Under the pieces are notes generated by a model. The model saw only the letters and a program-made list of their open reading frames with translations. It searched no databases and was not told the origin of the DNA. From Erpobdella octoculata (Eukaryota > Annelida > Clitellata > Hirudinida > Erpobdellidae), in assembly GCA_963978895.1 (NCBI GenBank), contig OZ022240.1:40551768-40615767 (forward strand): 64,000 nucleotides of DNA, read 5' to 3'. This document shows, in pieces, positions 34,670 through 47,156 of this stretch (position 1 is the stretch's first letter; each line of letters begins with the position of its first letter). Both the position numbers and the translations under genes were made by a program.

Positions 34670-36490
34670 TCTATATATATAAAAGAACATGTCCTGACTG
34701 ACTGACTGACTGACTGACTGACTGACTGACTGACTGACTGACTGACTGACTGACAGATGACTGACTGATAATCAACGCCGAGCTCAAACGCCTCATCCTA
34801 GGAACGTGAAATTTGGAACTTATATTACTTTTATAGCGTAAACATCCGCTAAGAAAGGATTTTTGAAAATTTTGCTCCTGAGGGGAAAAAACTGGAAAAC
34901 AAACTTTTTTCTAAAAAATTTTCTAAATTTTTTTTCTGAAATTTGGGATATAGATTCTTTTTGAAAAATAAAAAGATACGTGTTTCACCATTTTTTGAAA
35001 ATTCGGTTTCCCGGACCTCAAATGTGGTTTGGAAAATTGAGTTATTTGGTTTTTAAAGTAGCTTCTACTCAAAAACTGTTAATGCTACAGGAGTAAAAAT
35101 TAGTATTTAGTTTCTACTCTAACAATAATGAAATACGTGTTTTAGCATTTTTTGAAAATTTGGTTTCCAGGACTTCAAATGTGGGGTGGAAAATAGGGCT
35201 AATTGTCTTTTATAGTAACTGCTACTCAAAAACAGTAAATACCACAGATGTAAAAATATTATTTAGTTTCTTTTCTAAAAATAAAGATATACGTGTTTCA
35301 CCATTTTTTACAAATTTGGTTTCCCGGACCTCAAATGTGGGTTGGAAAATTGGGTTATTTGGTTTTTAAAGTAGCTTCTACTCAAAAACTGTTAATGCTA
35401 CAAAAGTAAAAATTAGTATTTAGTTTCTACTCTAAAAATAAGGATATATGTGTTTCACCATTTTTTGAAATTTTGGTTTTCAGGACCTCAAATGTGGGGT
35501 GGAAAAAAGGTTTCTTTGGTTTTTAAAGTAACTGCTACTCAAAAACTGTGAATGCTACAGATGTCAAAATTAGTATTTAGTATTTACTCAAAAAATCATG
35601 ATATAAGTGTTTCAACATTTTTTTAAAAATTTGGTTTCCAGGACATCAAATGTGGGGTGGAAATAAGGGTTATTTGATTTCAAAATAACTGCTACTCAAA
35701 AACTCTAAGTGCTACAAATGTAAAAATTAGTATTTTGAAGTTTTGTGCCGGTTAAAAGTAGCTAAGTTCAGTTTATCACCGGCCGGGACAAGCCGTTATT
35801 TTAGAGTCTTCACACGGGCCAGGCCAAACCTTAAATCAAGGTGGAACGGGCCAAAGTGTTTCATCAAGTATATAGAACTTCTAGGCCTGTAAAAACGGGC
35901 GGGCCCATATTAGACGGCTCTGCCCAAACCTTAAATCAAGGTGGGATGGGCCGAGATTTTTAACCAAGTATAGACATTTTAGTGATTTTAGGGTGTTCAG
36001 ACGGGCCGGGCTAAACCTGAAATCAAGGTGGGACGGGCCAAAGTGTTTCATCAAGTATATAGAACTTCTAGGCCTGTAAAAACGGGCGGGCCCATATTAG
36101 ACGGCTCTGCCCAAACCTTAAATCAAGGTGGGATGGGCCGAGATTTTTAACCAAGTATAGACATTTTAGTGATTTTAGGGTGTTCAGACGGGCCGGGCTA
36201 AACCTGAAGTCAAGGTGGGACGGGCCGAAGTTTTTCAACAAGTATATAGAACTTCTAGGCCTTTAAAAACGGGCCGTGCTGGGCCAGGAATTTCGGTTTT
36301 TGAAACGGGCTGGGCCAAGTTGTCGACGGGCCGTGCTGGGCCAGGAATTTCGGTTTTTGAAACGGGCTGGGCCATGTTGTCGACGGGCCGAGCCGAGACC
36401 TAAAAAATTGATCCGTGCAGTACTCTACTATGTATGCACGGTTCAAATTCTCTAATTTCATGCGAGCGAAGCCGCTACGGGCACTGCTAG
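34670..36490 (+). mobile_element. Non-autonomous Helitron copy D2
   Basis: Starts TC at 34670, immediately after the CTAG of the previous element, with leader, (TGAC)n at 34696-34755, about five ~155-bp repeat units and then a GC-rich GGGCC-containing part (about 35755-36430) that is itself duplicated in ~190-bp units. It ends GCGAGCGAAGCCGCTACGGG, CACTG, CTAG at 36487-36490. Confidence 0.9.
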
Positions 36491-38123
36491 TCTATATATA
36501 TAAAAGAACATGTCCTGACTGACTGACTGACTGACTGACTGACTGACTGACTGACTGACTGACAGATGACTGACTGATAATCAACGCCGAGCTCAAACGC
36601 CTTATCCTAGGAACGTGAAATTTGGAACTTATATTACATTTATAGCGTAAACATTCGCTAAGAAAGGATTTTTGAAAATTTTGCTCCTGAGGGAAAAAAA
36701 CTGGAAAACAAACTTTTTTCTAAAACAATGTATATCTCGAAAACCAAAAATGAGGAGATTTTGAAATTTGGTATATAGATTCTTTTTGAAAAATAAAAAG
36801 ATACGTGTTTCACCATTTTTTGAAAATTCGGTTTCCCGGACCTCAAATGTGGGTTGGAAAATTGGGTTATTTGGTTTTTAAAGTAGCTTCTACTCAAAAA
36901 CTGTTAATGCTACAGGAGTAAAAATTAGTATTTAGTTTCTACTCCAAAAATATTAAAATACGTGTTTTAGCATTTTTTGAAAATTTGATTTCCAGGACTT
37001 CAAATGTGGGGTGGAAAATAGGGTTATTTGTTTTTTAAAGTAACTGCTACTCAAAAACTGTAAATACCACAGATTTAAAAATTAGTATTTAGTTTCTATT
37101 CTAAAAATAAAGATATACGTGTTTCACCATTTTTTTATAAATTTGGTTTCCAGGACCTTAAATTTGGGCTGGACAATAGGATTATTTGGTTTTTAAAGTA
37201 ACTGATACTCAAAAACTGTAAATGCTACAAAAGTAAAAATTAGTATTTAGTTTCTACTCTAAAAATAATGATATACGTGTTTCACTATTTTTTGAAAATT
37301 TGGTTTTCAGGACCTCAAATGTGGGGTGGAAAATTGGGTTACTTGGTGTTTAAAGTAACTGCTACTCAAAAACTGTAAATGCTACAAAAGTAAAAATTAG
37401 TATTTAGTTTCTACTCTAAAAATAAGGATATATGAAATTTTGGTTTTCATGATCTCAAATGTGGGGTGGAAAAAGGTTTCTTTGGTTTTTAAAGTAACTG
37501 CTACTCAAAAACTGTGAATGCTACAGATGTCAAAATTAGTATTTAGTATTTACTCAAAAAATAATGATATAAGTGTTTCAACATTTTTTAAAAATTTGGT
37601 TTCCAGGACCTCAAATGTGGGGTGGAAATAAAGGTTATTTGATTTCAAAATAACTGCTACTCAAAAACTGTAAGTGCTACAAATGTAAAAATTAGTATTT
37701 TGAAGTTTTGTGCCGATTAAAAGTAGCTAAGTCCAGTTTATCACCGGTTGGGCCAAGCCGTTGTTTTAGAGTCTTCACACGGGCCAGGCCAAACCTTAAA
37801 TCAAAGTGGGACGGGCCGAGGTTTTTCACCAAGTATATAGATATTTTAGTGATTTTAGGGTCTTCAGTTGGGCCGGGCCAAACCTGAAGTCAAGGTGGGA
37901 CGGGCCGAAGTTTTTCATCAAGTATATAGAACTTCTAGGCCTGTAAGAATGGGCCGGGCCTAATTCAAACGGGCTGTTCCGGGCCAGGAGTTTAGGTTTT
38001 TAAAACGGGCTGGGCTAAGTTGTCGATGGGCCGAGCCGAGACCTAAAAAATTGATCTCTACTATGGATGCACGGTTTAAACTCTCTAATTTCATGCGAGC
38101 GAAGCCGCTACGGGCACTGCTAG
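36491..38123 (+). mobile_element. Non-autonomous Helitron copy D3
   Basis: Abuts D2 with no spacer base. Same leader, (TGAC)n at 36516-36565, about six ~155-bp repeat units and a single GGGCC-rich segment, ending CTAG at 38120-38123. Diverged from D2 by many point changes and repeat-number differences, so the array is not a recent exact duplication. Confidence 0.9.
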
Positions 38124-39629
38124 TCTATATATATAAGAGAACATGTCCTGACTGACTGACTGACTGACTGATAATCAACGCCGAGCTCAAACGCCTTATC
38201 CTAGGAACGTGAAATTTGGAACTTATATTACTTTTATTACGTAAGCATCCGCTAAGAAAGGATTTATAAAAATTTTGCTCCTGAGGGGAAGAAACTGGAA
38301 AACAAACTTTTTTTCTAAAACAATGTATATCTCAAAAACCAAAAATGAGGAGATTTTGAAATTTGGTATATGGATTCTCCTTGAAAAACAAAAAGATACG
38401 TGTTTCACCATTTTTTTGAAAATTCGGTTTCCCGGACCTCAAATATGGGTTGGAAAATTGGGTTATTTGGTTTTTAAAGTAGCTTCTACTCAAAAACTGT
38501 TAATGCTACAGGAATAAAAATTAGTATTTAGTTTCTACTCAAAAAATAATGAAATACGTGTTTTAGCATTTTTTGAAAATTCGGTTTCCCGGACTTCAAA
38601 TGTGGGTTGGAAAAATGGGTTATTTGATTTTTAAAGTAGATGCTACTCAAAATCTGTGAATGCTACAGGAGTAAAAAGTAGTATTTAGTTTCTACTCCAA
38701 AAATAATGAAAAACGTGTTTTAGCATTTTTTGAAAATTTGGTTTCCAGGACTTCAAATGTGGGGTGGAAAATAGGGTTATTTGTTTTTTAAAGTAAATGC
38801 TATTCAAAAACTGTGAATACCACAGATGTAAAAATTATTATTTAGTTTCTATTCTAAAAATAAAGATTTTAACCATTTTTTTTTAAATTTGGTTTCCAGG
38901 ACCTCAAATGTGGGGTGGAAAATAATGTTATTTGGTTTTTAATGTAACTGCTACTCGAAAACTGTAGATGCTACAGGAGTAAAAATTAGTATTTAGTTTC
39001 TACTCCAGAAATAATGTAAAAAATAAAATTAGTATTTAGTTTCTACTCTAAAAATAATGATATACGTGTTTCACCATTTTTTGAAAATTTGGTTTTCAGG
39101 ACCTCAAATGTGAAGTGGAAAAAAGGTTATTTGATTTTAAAATTACTGCTACTCAAAAACTGTAAGTGCTACAGATGTAAAAATTAGTATTTTGAGGTTT
39201 TGTGCCGGTGAAAAGTAGATGAATTCAGTTTATCACCGGACGGACGGGCCAAGCCGTAATTTTAGGGTTTTCATAAGGCCCTGTCCAAACCTTAAATCAA
39301 GGTGGGACGGGCCGAGATTTTTAACCAAGTATATAGACATTTTAGTTATTTTAGGGTGTTCAGACGGGCCGGGCTAAACCTGAAGTCAATGTGGGACGGG
39401 CCGAAGTTTTTCATCAAGTATATAGAACTTCTAGGCCTGTAAAACCGGGCCGGGCCCATATTAGACAGGCCGTGCCAGGGCAGGAATTTTGGTTTTTGAA
39501 ACGGGCTGGGCCAAGTTGTCGACGGGCCGAGCCGAGACCTAAAAAATTGATCCGTGCAGTACTCTACTATGCATGCACGATTCAAATTCTTTAATTTCAT
39601 GCGAGCGAAGCCGCTACGGGCACTGCTAG
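38124..39629 (+). mobile_element. Non-autonomous Helitron copy D4
   Basis: Abuts D3 directly. Short (TGAC)n at 38149-38170, about five ~155-bp units, a GGGCC-rich segment, and CTAG at 39626-39629 followed by host T. D1-left (A) and D4-right (T) flanks fit the A^T Helitron target. Confidence 0.9.
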
Positions 39630-40144
39630 TAACATAATAAAAACGGTTGGCACAATCTAACGCTGACAAAACTTTCAAAAATTCTGAGTTTATTTATTCT
39701 AATAAAATCAATTTTATTTAAATATTTGCTAAGTTGATGATTTTGTGCCAACTGCTTTGAGTTGGGAAATAGCGGAAAAGATCGGCTGTGACAAAAATGT
39801 AAGAAAAATTCAGGATAATGATAATTTTGCTACTATTTATTGAAAATATTTATGGTTGTTAAAAAAACAAAAAAAGTTGACAACAAAAATTAAAGTAGTT
39901 TACTTGTAACAAACTCATCTTTATGAGTTGACTTATATAAACAAATGTTATAAATACAAAGAACTATTTTTTGTTTTTTTAGGGCATAAAATAACTCTTT
40001 TTCTCAATCTTGTTCTATCTCTTTCTATTTAACTTTTTCTCTACCTCTTCAACTTTTTTTACTCTTTTCTCCTTTTTCTTATTTTTTTTCTATTTAATTT
40101 TTTGATTGTTTTCTCTCTTTTTGCCACTCACTTAATTTTCTAAG
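39630..40144. other. Unique AT- and pyrimidine-rich spacer
   Basis: No gene. Positions 40000-40130 are a pyrimidine-rich tract (many CTTTTTCTC units), just 5' of the LINE that follows. Confidence 0.4.
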
Positions 40145-42122
40145 AAGAGGAAGTGGTGTTTGGTCTGACCGACACGCCGGCTGCAACCTACGCTAAGGAT
40201 TCGCTCTCGGAAAAATGAGCATGAAAACTGGGAAGCCAGGATTGCCGCTAATCAGAAAGCTCCAAAAAAGCTCTGGAGTAACTTGTCAACACTTCTTGGT
40301 AAAGAAAAGTCTCCAGACCAGTTTGTGAGTTTTTTTCAAGACAAGGTAGAGCAAGTTAGAACACATACAGCGCTTGCAAAGCCACCATCTATACTTTTGA
40401 CCAGCAGGTTGTTCATGGATAAATTCCAACCAGTCACGGCTGAGATAATAAAATTGATAATGGCTGCTCCGAACAAATATTGTTCACTGGATCCATCCCA
40501 AACTTGGATTATCAAAAAATGTTGTGTCCACATTGCATCTTTTGTCGCTTTGATGTGCACCCGATCTTTACAAGAAGAATATTTTCCTGCTAGTCAGAAG
40601 TCAGCACTTGTCACTCCGCTTATTAAAAAAGACGGACTTGACCCTGCTGACATGAAGAGCTATCGACCAGTCTCTAACTTGACCTTTATGTCAAAACTGG
40701 TAGAGCGGATTGTTGCTAAACAATTGAATGTACATCTAGGTCTTTCTGGCAGTCTCCCATCGAACCAATTTGCGTATCGCCGGTTTTACTCTACAGAATC
40801 TGCGCTACTCAAAGTGGTCAATGATCTGGCAGTTGCTACTGATAGTGGTCAAGTGTCGCTACTGAGTCTCTTAGATCTGAGTGCCGCATTTGATACTGTT
40901 GAACATGGAATCCTTATTGAGAGACTTGAAAGAACTCATGGCATCTGTGGAGTTGTCTTAAAATGGATTATTTCATATTTAACTACCCGCACGCAACGGG
41001 TTAGTGTGGGTAGGAACTTGTCATTGTCCGTGTCGCTTAGTAGTGGAGTACCCCAGGGATCAGGCTTAGACCCACTACTGTTTCTATTGTACACCACTGA
41101 TTTACTTAAAATTATTCATCTTTCTGGACTCGAGGGACACTGCTATGCCGACGACACCCAAACATATGTTCACTGCTCTGTTGATGATGCGGAGAATGTT
41201 CACCTTCGCTTATTGCCCTGCATAGAGTACATTGAACAGTGGATGGCTTCTAATCGTCTAAATCTGAATGGCGATAAGACTGAATTAATCTGGATAGGTG
41301 CAAGATCAAAGTTGCAACAGAGTAAAGCAAAAGCTTTGTTGGTTGCTGGGGCTTTGGTCGACCCCACAGAAGTTGTTCAAAACCTAGGTGTTTATGTCGA
41401 TTCTGAGTTTTCCATGAAAGATCATATATCTAAACTGTCAAAAACCTGTTTTCCAACTACGACAACTTAGAACCATACGAAGGTCTCTGACAAGTGAAGC
41501 AACACGTCTCCTACTGCATTCGTTTGTTGTCAGTAGACTTGACTACTGCAACTCTCTATTTACAGGTTTACCTCTTAGTGCTGTTGGAAAGATTCAACGT
41601 ATTCAAAATGCAGCTGCTCGTCTTTTTGGTGGACTAAAGAAACATGATCATGTGACTGCAATAATAAAAACTGACCTCCGATGGCTGTATATCTCTGAGC
41701 ACATTACTTTCAAAATTTGGACTTTAGTCTACAAAGCGCTCCATGGCGAACCCCTTCATATTTGCAAGAGCTGTGTGTTACTGTGTCTGACAAGTGGTGA
41801 TCTAGTTGTTCCCATTACTCGAACAAAAACTTACGGCAGTCGATCCTTCAGTATAGCAGGACCGGCAACATGGAACATGTTGCCTGCCAGCATCCGAGAA
41901 GCCACTACATTGAGTTTATTCAAGGCCGAGCTAAAGACATTTCTATTTGCGAAATCCTATCCAAATTGATGATCAGAGAAAAATTATTTCATTTTTCCTG
42001 ACATGCTGATTTTTGTGTTTTATATTATTTTTTTTATTTTTATTGTTTTGTTTTGTTGTTTTATTGTAAAAGGAGCCCTGAGGTGTTACACAAAAGGGCG
42101 CTTGAAATCCAAATAAACTTAA
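40145..42122 (+). mobile_element. CR1/L2-group LINE, 5' truncated
   Basis: Begins within the endonuclease-RT linker (NHENWEARIAANQKAPKKLW) and ends in a short repeat tail of AAACTT units (about 42108-42131), after AAGGGCGCTTGAAATCCAAAT. The endonuclease is absent. It sits between the Helitron block and a (TA)n tract (42132-42222). Confidence 0.8.
40283..41969 (+). pseudogene. LINE reverse transcriptase with C-terminal frameshift
   Basis: The first 395 codons are open and contain all RT blocks: SLDPSQTWIIKKCC, MKSYRPVSNLTFMSKLVERI, LDLSAAFDTVEHGIL (catalytic Asp), SSGVPQGSGLDPLLFLLYT, GHCYADDTQTYV (YADD) and WMASNRLNLNGDKTELIWIG. Near 41450-41470 a frameshift breaks the frame; the rest continues in another frame as RQLRTIRRSLTSEATRLLL, VSRLDYCNSLFTGLPLSAVG and finally TYGSRSFSIAGPATWNMLP. 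The RT core is intact but the protein is truncated. Confidence 0.85.
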
Positions 42123-42131
42123 ACTTAAACT

Positions 42132-42222
<91 letters not shown>
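42132..42222. repeat. (TA)n microsatellite
   Basis: About 90 bp of TA repeat with one TG interruption at its left end, directly after the LINE tail. Confidence 0.95.
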
Positions 42223-42226
<4 letters not shown>

Positions 42227-42324
42227 TATACCGGCGCTAAATTTTCAGATATGCAAGCTCTATTAAAAAATACTCGCCATTTTGAAGGATTTTTTTTTTA
42301 TTAATTTATTAAAATACTTAAAAT

Positions 42325-42546
42325 GAAATAAAACAATTTTCCTAGGTTTGTAATTTAATCTTTTATTAGCAACCTGCCTGCAAGTTTCAGCCAATGCCAT
42401 CATTATTATTATATACGGTATGCATTAACTTTTAGTTACATTGAGCTAATCAAATTAACCCTGATGATGGCCGCAATGGCTGAAACTTGCAAGTTGGTTG
42501 CTAATAAAAGATTAGATTACAAACCCAAGAAAAGTCTTTTATTACC
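42325..42546. repeat. Foldback element with about 75-bp inverted arms
   Basis: The left arm includes TTTGTAATTTAATCTTTTAT then TAGCAACCTGCCTGCAAGTT; the right arm is its reverse complement with few changes (AACTTGCAAGTTGGTTGCTA then ATAAAAGATTAGATTACAAA). About 70 bp separate the arms. The right arm carries a hammerhead-like motif and the left arm a degenerate mirror of it, so the unit is two inverted copies of one ribozyme-bearing sequence. Confidence 0.85.
42457..42499 (+). ncRNA. Hammerhead-ribozyme-like motif 2
   Basis: Stem I AACC/GGTT closes the motif. The core CTGATGA is followed by U, stem II GGCC-gcaat-GGCT (four pairs, one G-U), GAA, minimal stem III ACT-TGCA-AGT, then T as the cleavage-site base. 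Same layout as motif 1, including the extra U after the core. Stem I is short here. The sequence differs from motif 1 outside the core, so the shared fold is not simply due to recent copying. Confidence 0.5.
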
Positions 42547-42568
42547 TTAGCGAGCACCCTAGTCTGGT

Positions 42569-43784
42569 AAAACCGTAGAATCCGGGTATAAACAAATTCT
42601 AAAAAATGTATCGGCGTAAGTTTCGCCCCTTAATTTCTATGCTCCGCCTCTAGGATGGGATGTGCCTGATCGACTTAAAAATATATAAAAATATATTTAA
42701 TTTTTTTAAAATATTATTAGGTTTAATAATTATCAAAAATAATTTAAAATATTGCTTAAATATAAATTGTTTGAAGCGAAGCGTATTCACCAGACCGCAA
42801 GACCATTAAACTGATTAGAACAATTACCACTTGTCTTCGCGAATTATTCATGTTCACAAAACAAAGAAAGCATCTATAAAGGACTGAAAATTAAAACTTG
42901 ATAATTGTTTTTGTTTTTAATCTGGGCGTGTTATTCAAAGGCTCTGAAGCAGATTAAAGCAGTATTAGATGATAAGTATGCTCTCTTAGATGGTTAAAAA
43001 AATACATTTGACTTCTTTTTGTGACTGACTACAACTTATCCCATATTATTAAACAGTTGATAACGCAACATATGTCAATCAAATTAGTACATTAAGTAAT
43101 AATGACGAGATCGCAGTTGTGGATTTGTCTCAAAATAAAAGGCTCAGTAGTAGATTAGAAGACTGTGCAAAGCTGTTGGTACACTTTAATGATTGAAATT
43201 AAAAAATATACAGTCACTTAATTTATTTTTGTATCAACCATCACCATAAATTCATCTTAGCCAATCACATTACCGGCTTTAGTTGCCGGTCAGCTAATTT
43301 TCAGTCATTTATAGATGCTTTCTTTTCCAAGTGGCAATTTGTTCTAATCAACTTAATGGCCTGGTAACAGACTAGCGAATACGCTTGGCATCTCGCATCA
43401 GAGCAGACCCCAATCAATTATCAACTGCTAATTTTCCGTCATTTATAGATTCTTCCTTTGTCTTGTGAACATGAAGAATTTGCTAAAACAAGTAGTCGCA
43501 ATTGTTCTTATCAATGGTCATGATAAAGACCAGATAATGCGCTTCGCATCTCGCATAACAACAATTTACTACATTACTTTCAATTTTAATATTTATATTT
43601 TAATATTATTTGTTAAATAAACTTATGGGTTATTATGTCTGTTCTAAACATTAACACACTGGCTTTCCATTAAATCATATAAAAAGCCGCAACACTAGCT
43701 GTCAATCATTCTATTTAGACCTGTCAATCAAAATAGCGGCCATACTTGTTTTTGTTTGTACCCCGGATTCTACGGTTTTACCCC
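42569..43784. mobile_element. Non-autonomous element with ~27-bp terminal inverted repeats
   Basis: The left end GGTAAAACCGTAGAATCCGG mirrors the right end CCGGATTCTACGGTTTTACC. Internally, 42776-42900 (CATCTATAAAGGACTGAAAA region) recurs inverted at about 43290-43390 and again at 43425-43555. No transposase. The flanks carry TAGTCT on both sides (42560s and 43788-43793), a possible but uncertain target duplication. A related end occurs near 61645-61725. Confidence 0.7.
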
Positions 43785-43962
43785 TTAGTCTTATTATGGC
43801 GAACAACAAGATGATCCATTTGACGTACGATTTTATTTGCTACTTTTTAGTGCATAATAAAACTAGTTTTTAAAAAGTTTTTTTTTATTTATTTTGTTAA
43901 CTTTTATATTTTGCTTAATATTGAATAGGCTTTTTTATTTTAGTTTTTCAAATTATTTAATC

Positions 43963-44836
43963 TCAACTAGTGTATATAAATTATTTCCAGCACAGCAAGC
44001 ATGTCATCTATACTGAAAAACCCAAATTAAACAGTTGTTTTAACCACTCAATTTTGATCAATTTGAACTCTTCACATTGTTTGTAGAATCAGCAAGGCGG
44101 ATTCGGCTATGGACTTATACCACCACTATCCGACCCAATTGACTGCTCACCGAAAAGTTAAAAAACCAGGCCTTTTGAGAGTCCTGTCTCACATTGTTTT
44201 TATTTTCTTTGTTTTGCTCAACTAAGAAAAAATAGCTTGAAAAAAATATAAGTGAATTAAATATTCGAATAAAAGCAGTTAATCATATATTGGTTCTACA
44301 TTTAATCCTTTTTGTAAGCAAATTTTTCACATACAAAAAAACTGATTTTATTGGATTTCAATTTTTATTCAACAAAATTAATAGCAGCAAAAATTATTTT
44401 TTAAATTAAAATCCTAAGTTTGTTTTATATTAATACTATTTAAAAACAATAAATATTAATAACAAAAGTGTTTCCACTTAAAAACCGCTTTTACACAAAA
44501 GATTGCATTTGTCTCTTCACCACAAAAAACTTGGATTGAATTAGTAGAAGTTTATTAGTTCATTTCAATAGCATCTTCACGTCTGGACGCAATTTGCCTA
44601 ACTGGAAAAGTAAACATTTTTAATCAGCATATGTTAGGTTTTTAAATAAAATAATTGGTTAAAACAGAAAATAAAAGCCATGCAAAAGCATCTATTTTTA
44701 TTATTATATACTTTTATTCAACTTTTAGTCTTTGTTTGTTTGTTTGGGTCTTTTTGTGTACTCAAATCTAGAAAATAAAATTTAATCAGATTTTGACTGG
44801 CTAGAAAGCTGAATCTTTCAGCATAGCTTTATATTG
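43963..44836. repeat. Segmental duplication block 1, right copy
   Basis: Same-orientation partner of 3043-3920, followed by a short match (44918-45001) to 4300-4391. It lies downstream of gene B as the left copy does for gene A. Confidence 0.8.
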
Positions 44837-45000
44837 TTAAACTTTCGCGGCTAATAACTTTTTATTTAAGCATTTTAACAAAAAAGTGCCCTAACAAACA
44901 GAGTTTAGCGTCTTATAATCTATCAACGTGAGTTTTTTCAGACCTGCAGATGGCAATCGGGTGACATAATACATACATCATTGCACTTTTATGTTAAGAC

Positions 45001-46767
45001 CTCTTTTTAATGTAACATTTTATTTATTCAAAAGGCATATAATGTGAAACAATATATAGAATGTAGCACGCAAACAAGCATACAGCACAATTAAAAAAAA
45101 AGATATGCATTTAAGCAAAAATGTTTTCCAGAAAATTAAAGGTATAAATTTTTGCTACTTTGCAGCTATGAGTGTCTCATTTTAAGACCAACAATAGTCT
45201 GCCACAATCACTGCGTTCCACGTCCTTGGTACCTAATTTCCAGTTCCTTGATTTCCTAATGGAATCGTTTTGTTTATTTTGTTTGTTGTAAACATCTCTA
45301 AGATTTTCAGGAAAGAAGCTTAAAATGCATATTGATTTTCATATTTACGCCAATTTACAAAAAAACTTGATATCAAATTGATAACAATGTATTACGAAGT
45401 AAAAATATAAAGCAAAAAGATGAAGCTCATAGATGTCAAATCAGTGTCAAATAAAGTGAAGGATTTCAACACGTCCACAAAAACATGGTCAAACCTTTTT
45501 AAATAAAAAGCTAAAGTGTTGACAAAAAAATGGATCTGCTCACAATACGACAAAGGTTACACCAAGTAAAATTGTATTTGGACAAAAGCTTCAAACTCCT
45601 TGCGAACTTATGTTTGGGAGCCCGTGAGATGTAGTAGAATCAAAAGGTGAGTATGCTTCACAGTTGCGGGCTTGATTAAATAGAATTCGTTTAGTAGTCC
45701 AAAGTAGGATAAAGGCAGACAGCAGGTCTAAATTAACCTTTAGGCAAACAAAGCACGTGCCTTGGGCACCAAGCGTTTAGGAGCACCACAAGTCTTCAAG
45801 AAATATTTGAACAAATTTAAGTCTAGAAACAACTGAAAATAGAACAAGTGCAAAAAAAGATACATTTTCTTTGGAAAGTGCCTCCGACTACCCCCTCTCC
45901 TGGTATTCAGGCGTAACAAGATTAAAAAGGGGGGTATTACTGAAGTATTACCTATATGTTAACTTGACATGATTTATAGTAAGTTTTACTAGGTTTTGCA
46001 CAAATGCTTAAATTAAGACTAACTTCAATACAGTTATTGAAACATATAGTTTGAATAAGTGCGTATTAACTTTTAATAAATTTAAAACTATTTGATATAG
46101 AACCCAAGTACAGTGTCCAAACAATATTTCAGCAAAATCTGAAATCATTTAGAGGGCGCTACTACACTTATAAATCTATATATAAGAAATGCAATGTGTT
46201 TTTCAATTTCCTGTGTTTGTTTGCTTATCACACCCAAGCCGCTGGAGTAATTGTATTAAAATTTAGCTTGAAATAGGATCAAGGCAGCCAGTGACAATGA
46301 AAACTCGGTATGATCGACAATCAAAATAAAAAGAATTTAAAGAAAATGGTTTGGTGTGGCTTTACAATCCACAGCGCAAAATTGAAAAACAACCTGAACT
46401 CCAACAAGACTGGGAAGGACTATATAGTATTATTAATAAGATCAATGATGTCATCCACTGGTTTCAAAAGAGCCTAAGTATTAAAATGAAAATAATTCAT
46501 ATTGATCGCTTTGCCAAGTATGTTGGAGGTGATGAAACTGTTCGGGACAAAAAGGATTAAAGAAGGGTGTAATGCTAAAGTTTTTTGTATATGTTAACTT
46601 GACATGATTGATTTTAAGTTTTATTTTAGCTTACGAAGTATTCAAATTCAGACAAGTTTCGGTTGCAGTTATTGAGACACAAAGTTTGATTATATGCTTC
46701 TAATAAATTAAAAACGACTTTATAAAGAACCCGAGTACAGTTATCAATATCATAACAATATATATCT
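45001..46767. repeat. Segmental duplication block 2, right copy
   Basis: Partner of 5588-7440. About 245 bp at 45565-45805 (containing GGGAGCCCGTGAGATGTAGT and GCACGTGCCTTGGGCACCAA) is present only here and may be an inserted element; no ends were identified. Confidence 0.8.
46300..46560 (+). pseudogene. Gypsy-type integrase C-terminal relic 3
   Basis: A 70-codon open stretch: MVWLYNPQRKIEKQPELQQ, DWEGLYSIINKINDVIHWFQ, KMKIIHIDRFAKYVGGDE. This is the C-terminal region of a Ty3/Gypsy-type integrase (VWLYNP...WEGPY...INDV...HIDR). Orthologous to 6960-7236 through the segmental duplication. Nothing else of pol remains. Confidence 0.7.
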
Positions 46768-46820
46768 TTACTTAAACAGTAGATTTCCTTTATTGCTATA
46801 AAACTTTGAAAAAATAGAGG
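46768..46820 (-). CDS. Gene B terminal exon: short cytoplasmic tail and stop
   Basis: A 53-nt terminal coding piece after acceptor ttttttag, reading PSIFSKFYSNKGNLLFK and stop when joined to the transmembrane exon. It differs from gene A by one residue. Conservation of acceptor, frame and stop across the duplication is the evidence. Confidence 0.5.
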
Positions 46821-46923
46821 CTAAAAAATGGTGTAAGTAATTCCGACATGTAAAAAAATTAAGTTTATTTTTATTTTTACTCATTAATAAAGTTATTTTG
46901 AAAATTTTATATTAAATACTTAC

Positions 46924-47073
46924 GTTTTCTTTTAATGACTAAGCCTATTGCAATAATTGTAAGAACTGTGCAAGCGAAACCAAGGATGGCAACATAGGCT
47001 TGTATCATATAAAGTTTTGTGAGTGATTCAGGTTCAGTATAGTCATCGTACTGTTCCAACATTTTCTTTCCCT
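46924..47073 (-). CDS. Gene B transmembrane exon
   Basis: A 150-nt exon with acceptor ttgcag and donor gtaagt. Acidic juxtamembrane EQYDDYTEPESL, hydrophobic span beginning AYVAILGFACTVLTIIAI, then VIKRK. Same boundaries and phase as gene A. Residue changes within the membrane span are conservative (I/T, L/T, R/G), compatible with a working anchor. Confidence 0.85.
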
Positions 47074-47156
47074 CTGCAAACCAAACATAATATTATGTAT
47101 CAATTAATTTTTATTGAATCTGTTTTTTTTATCAAGTCTGAAAAGATAAAATATAC

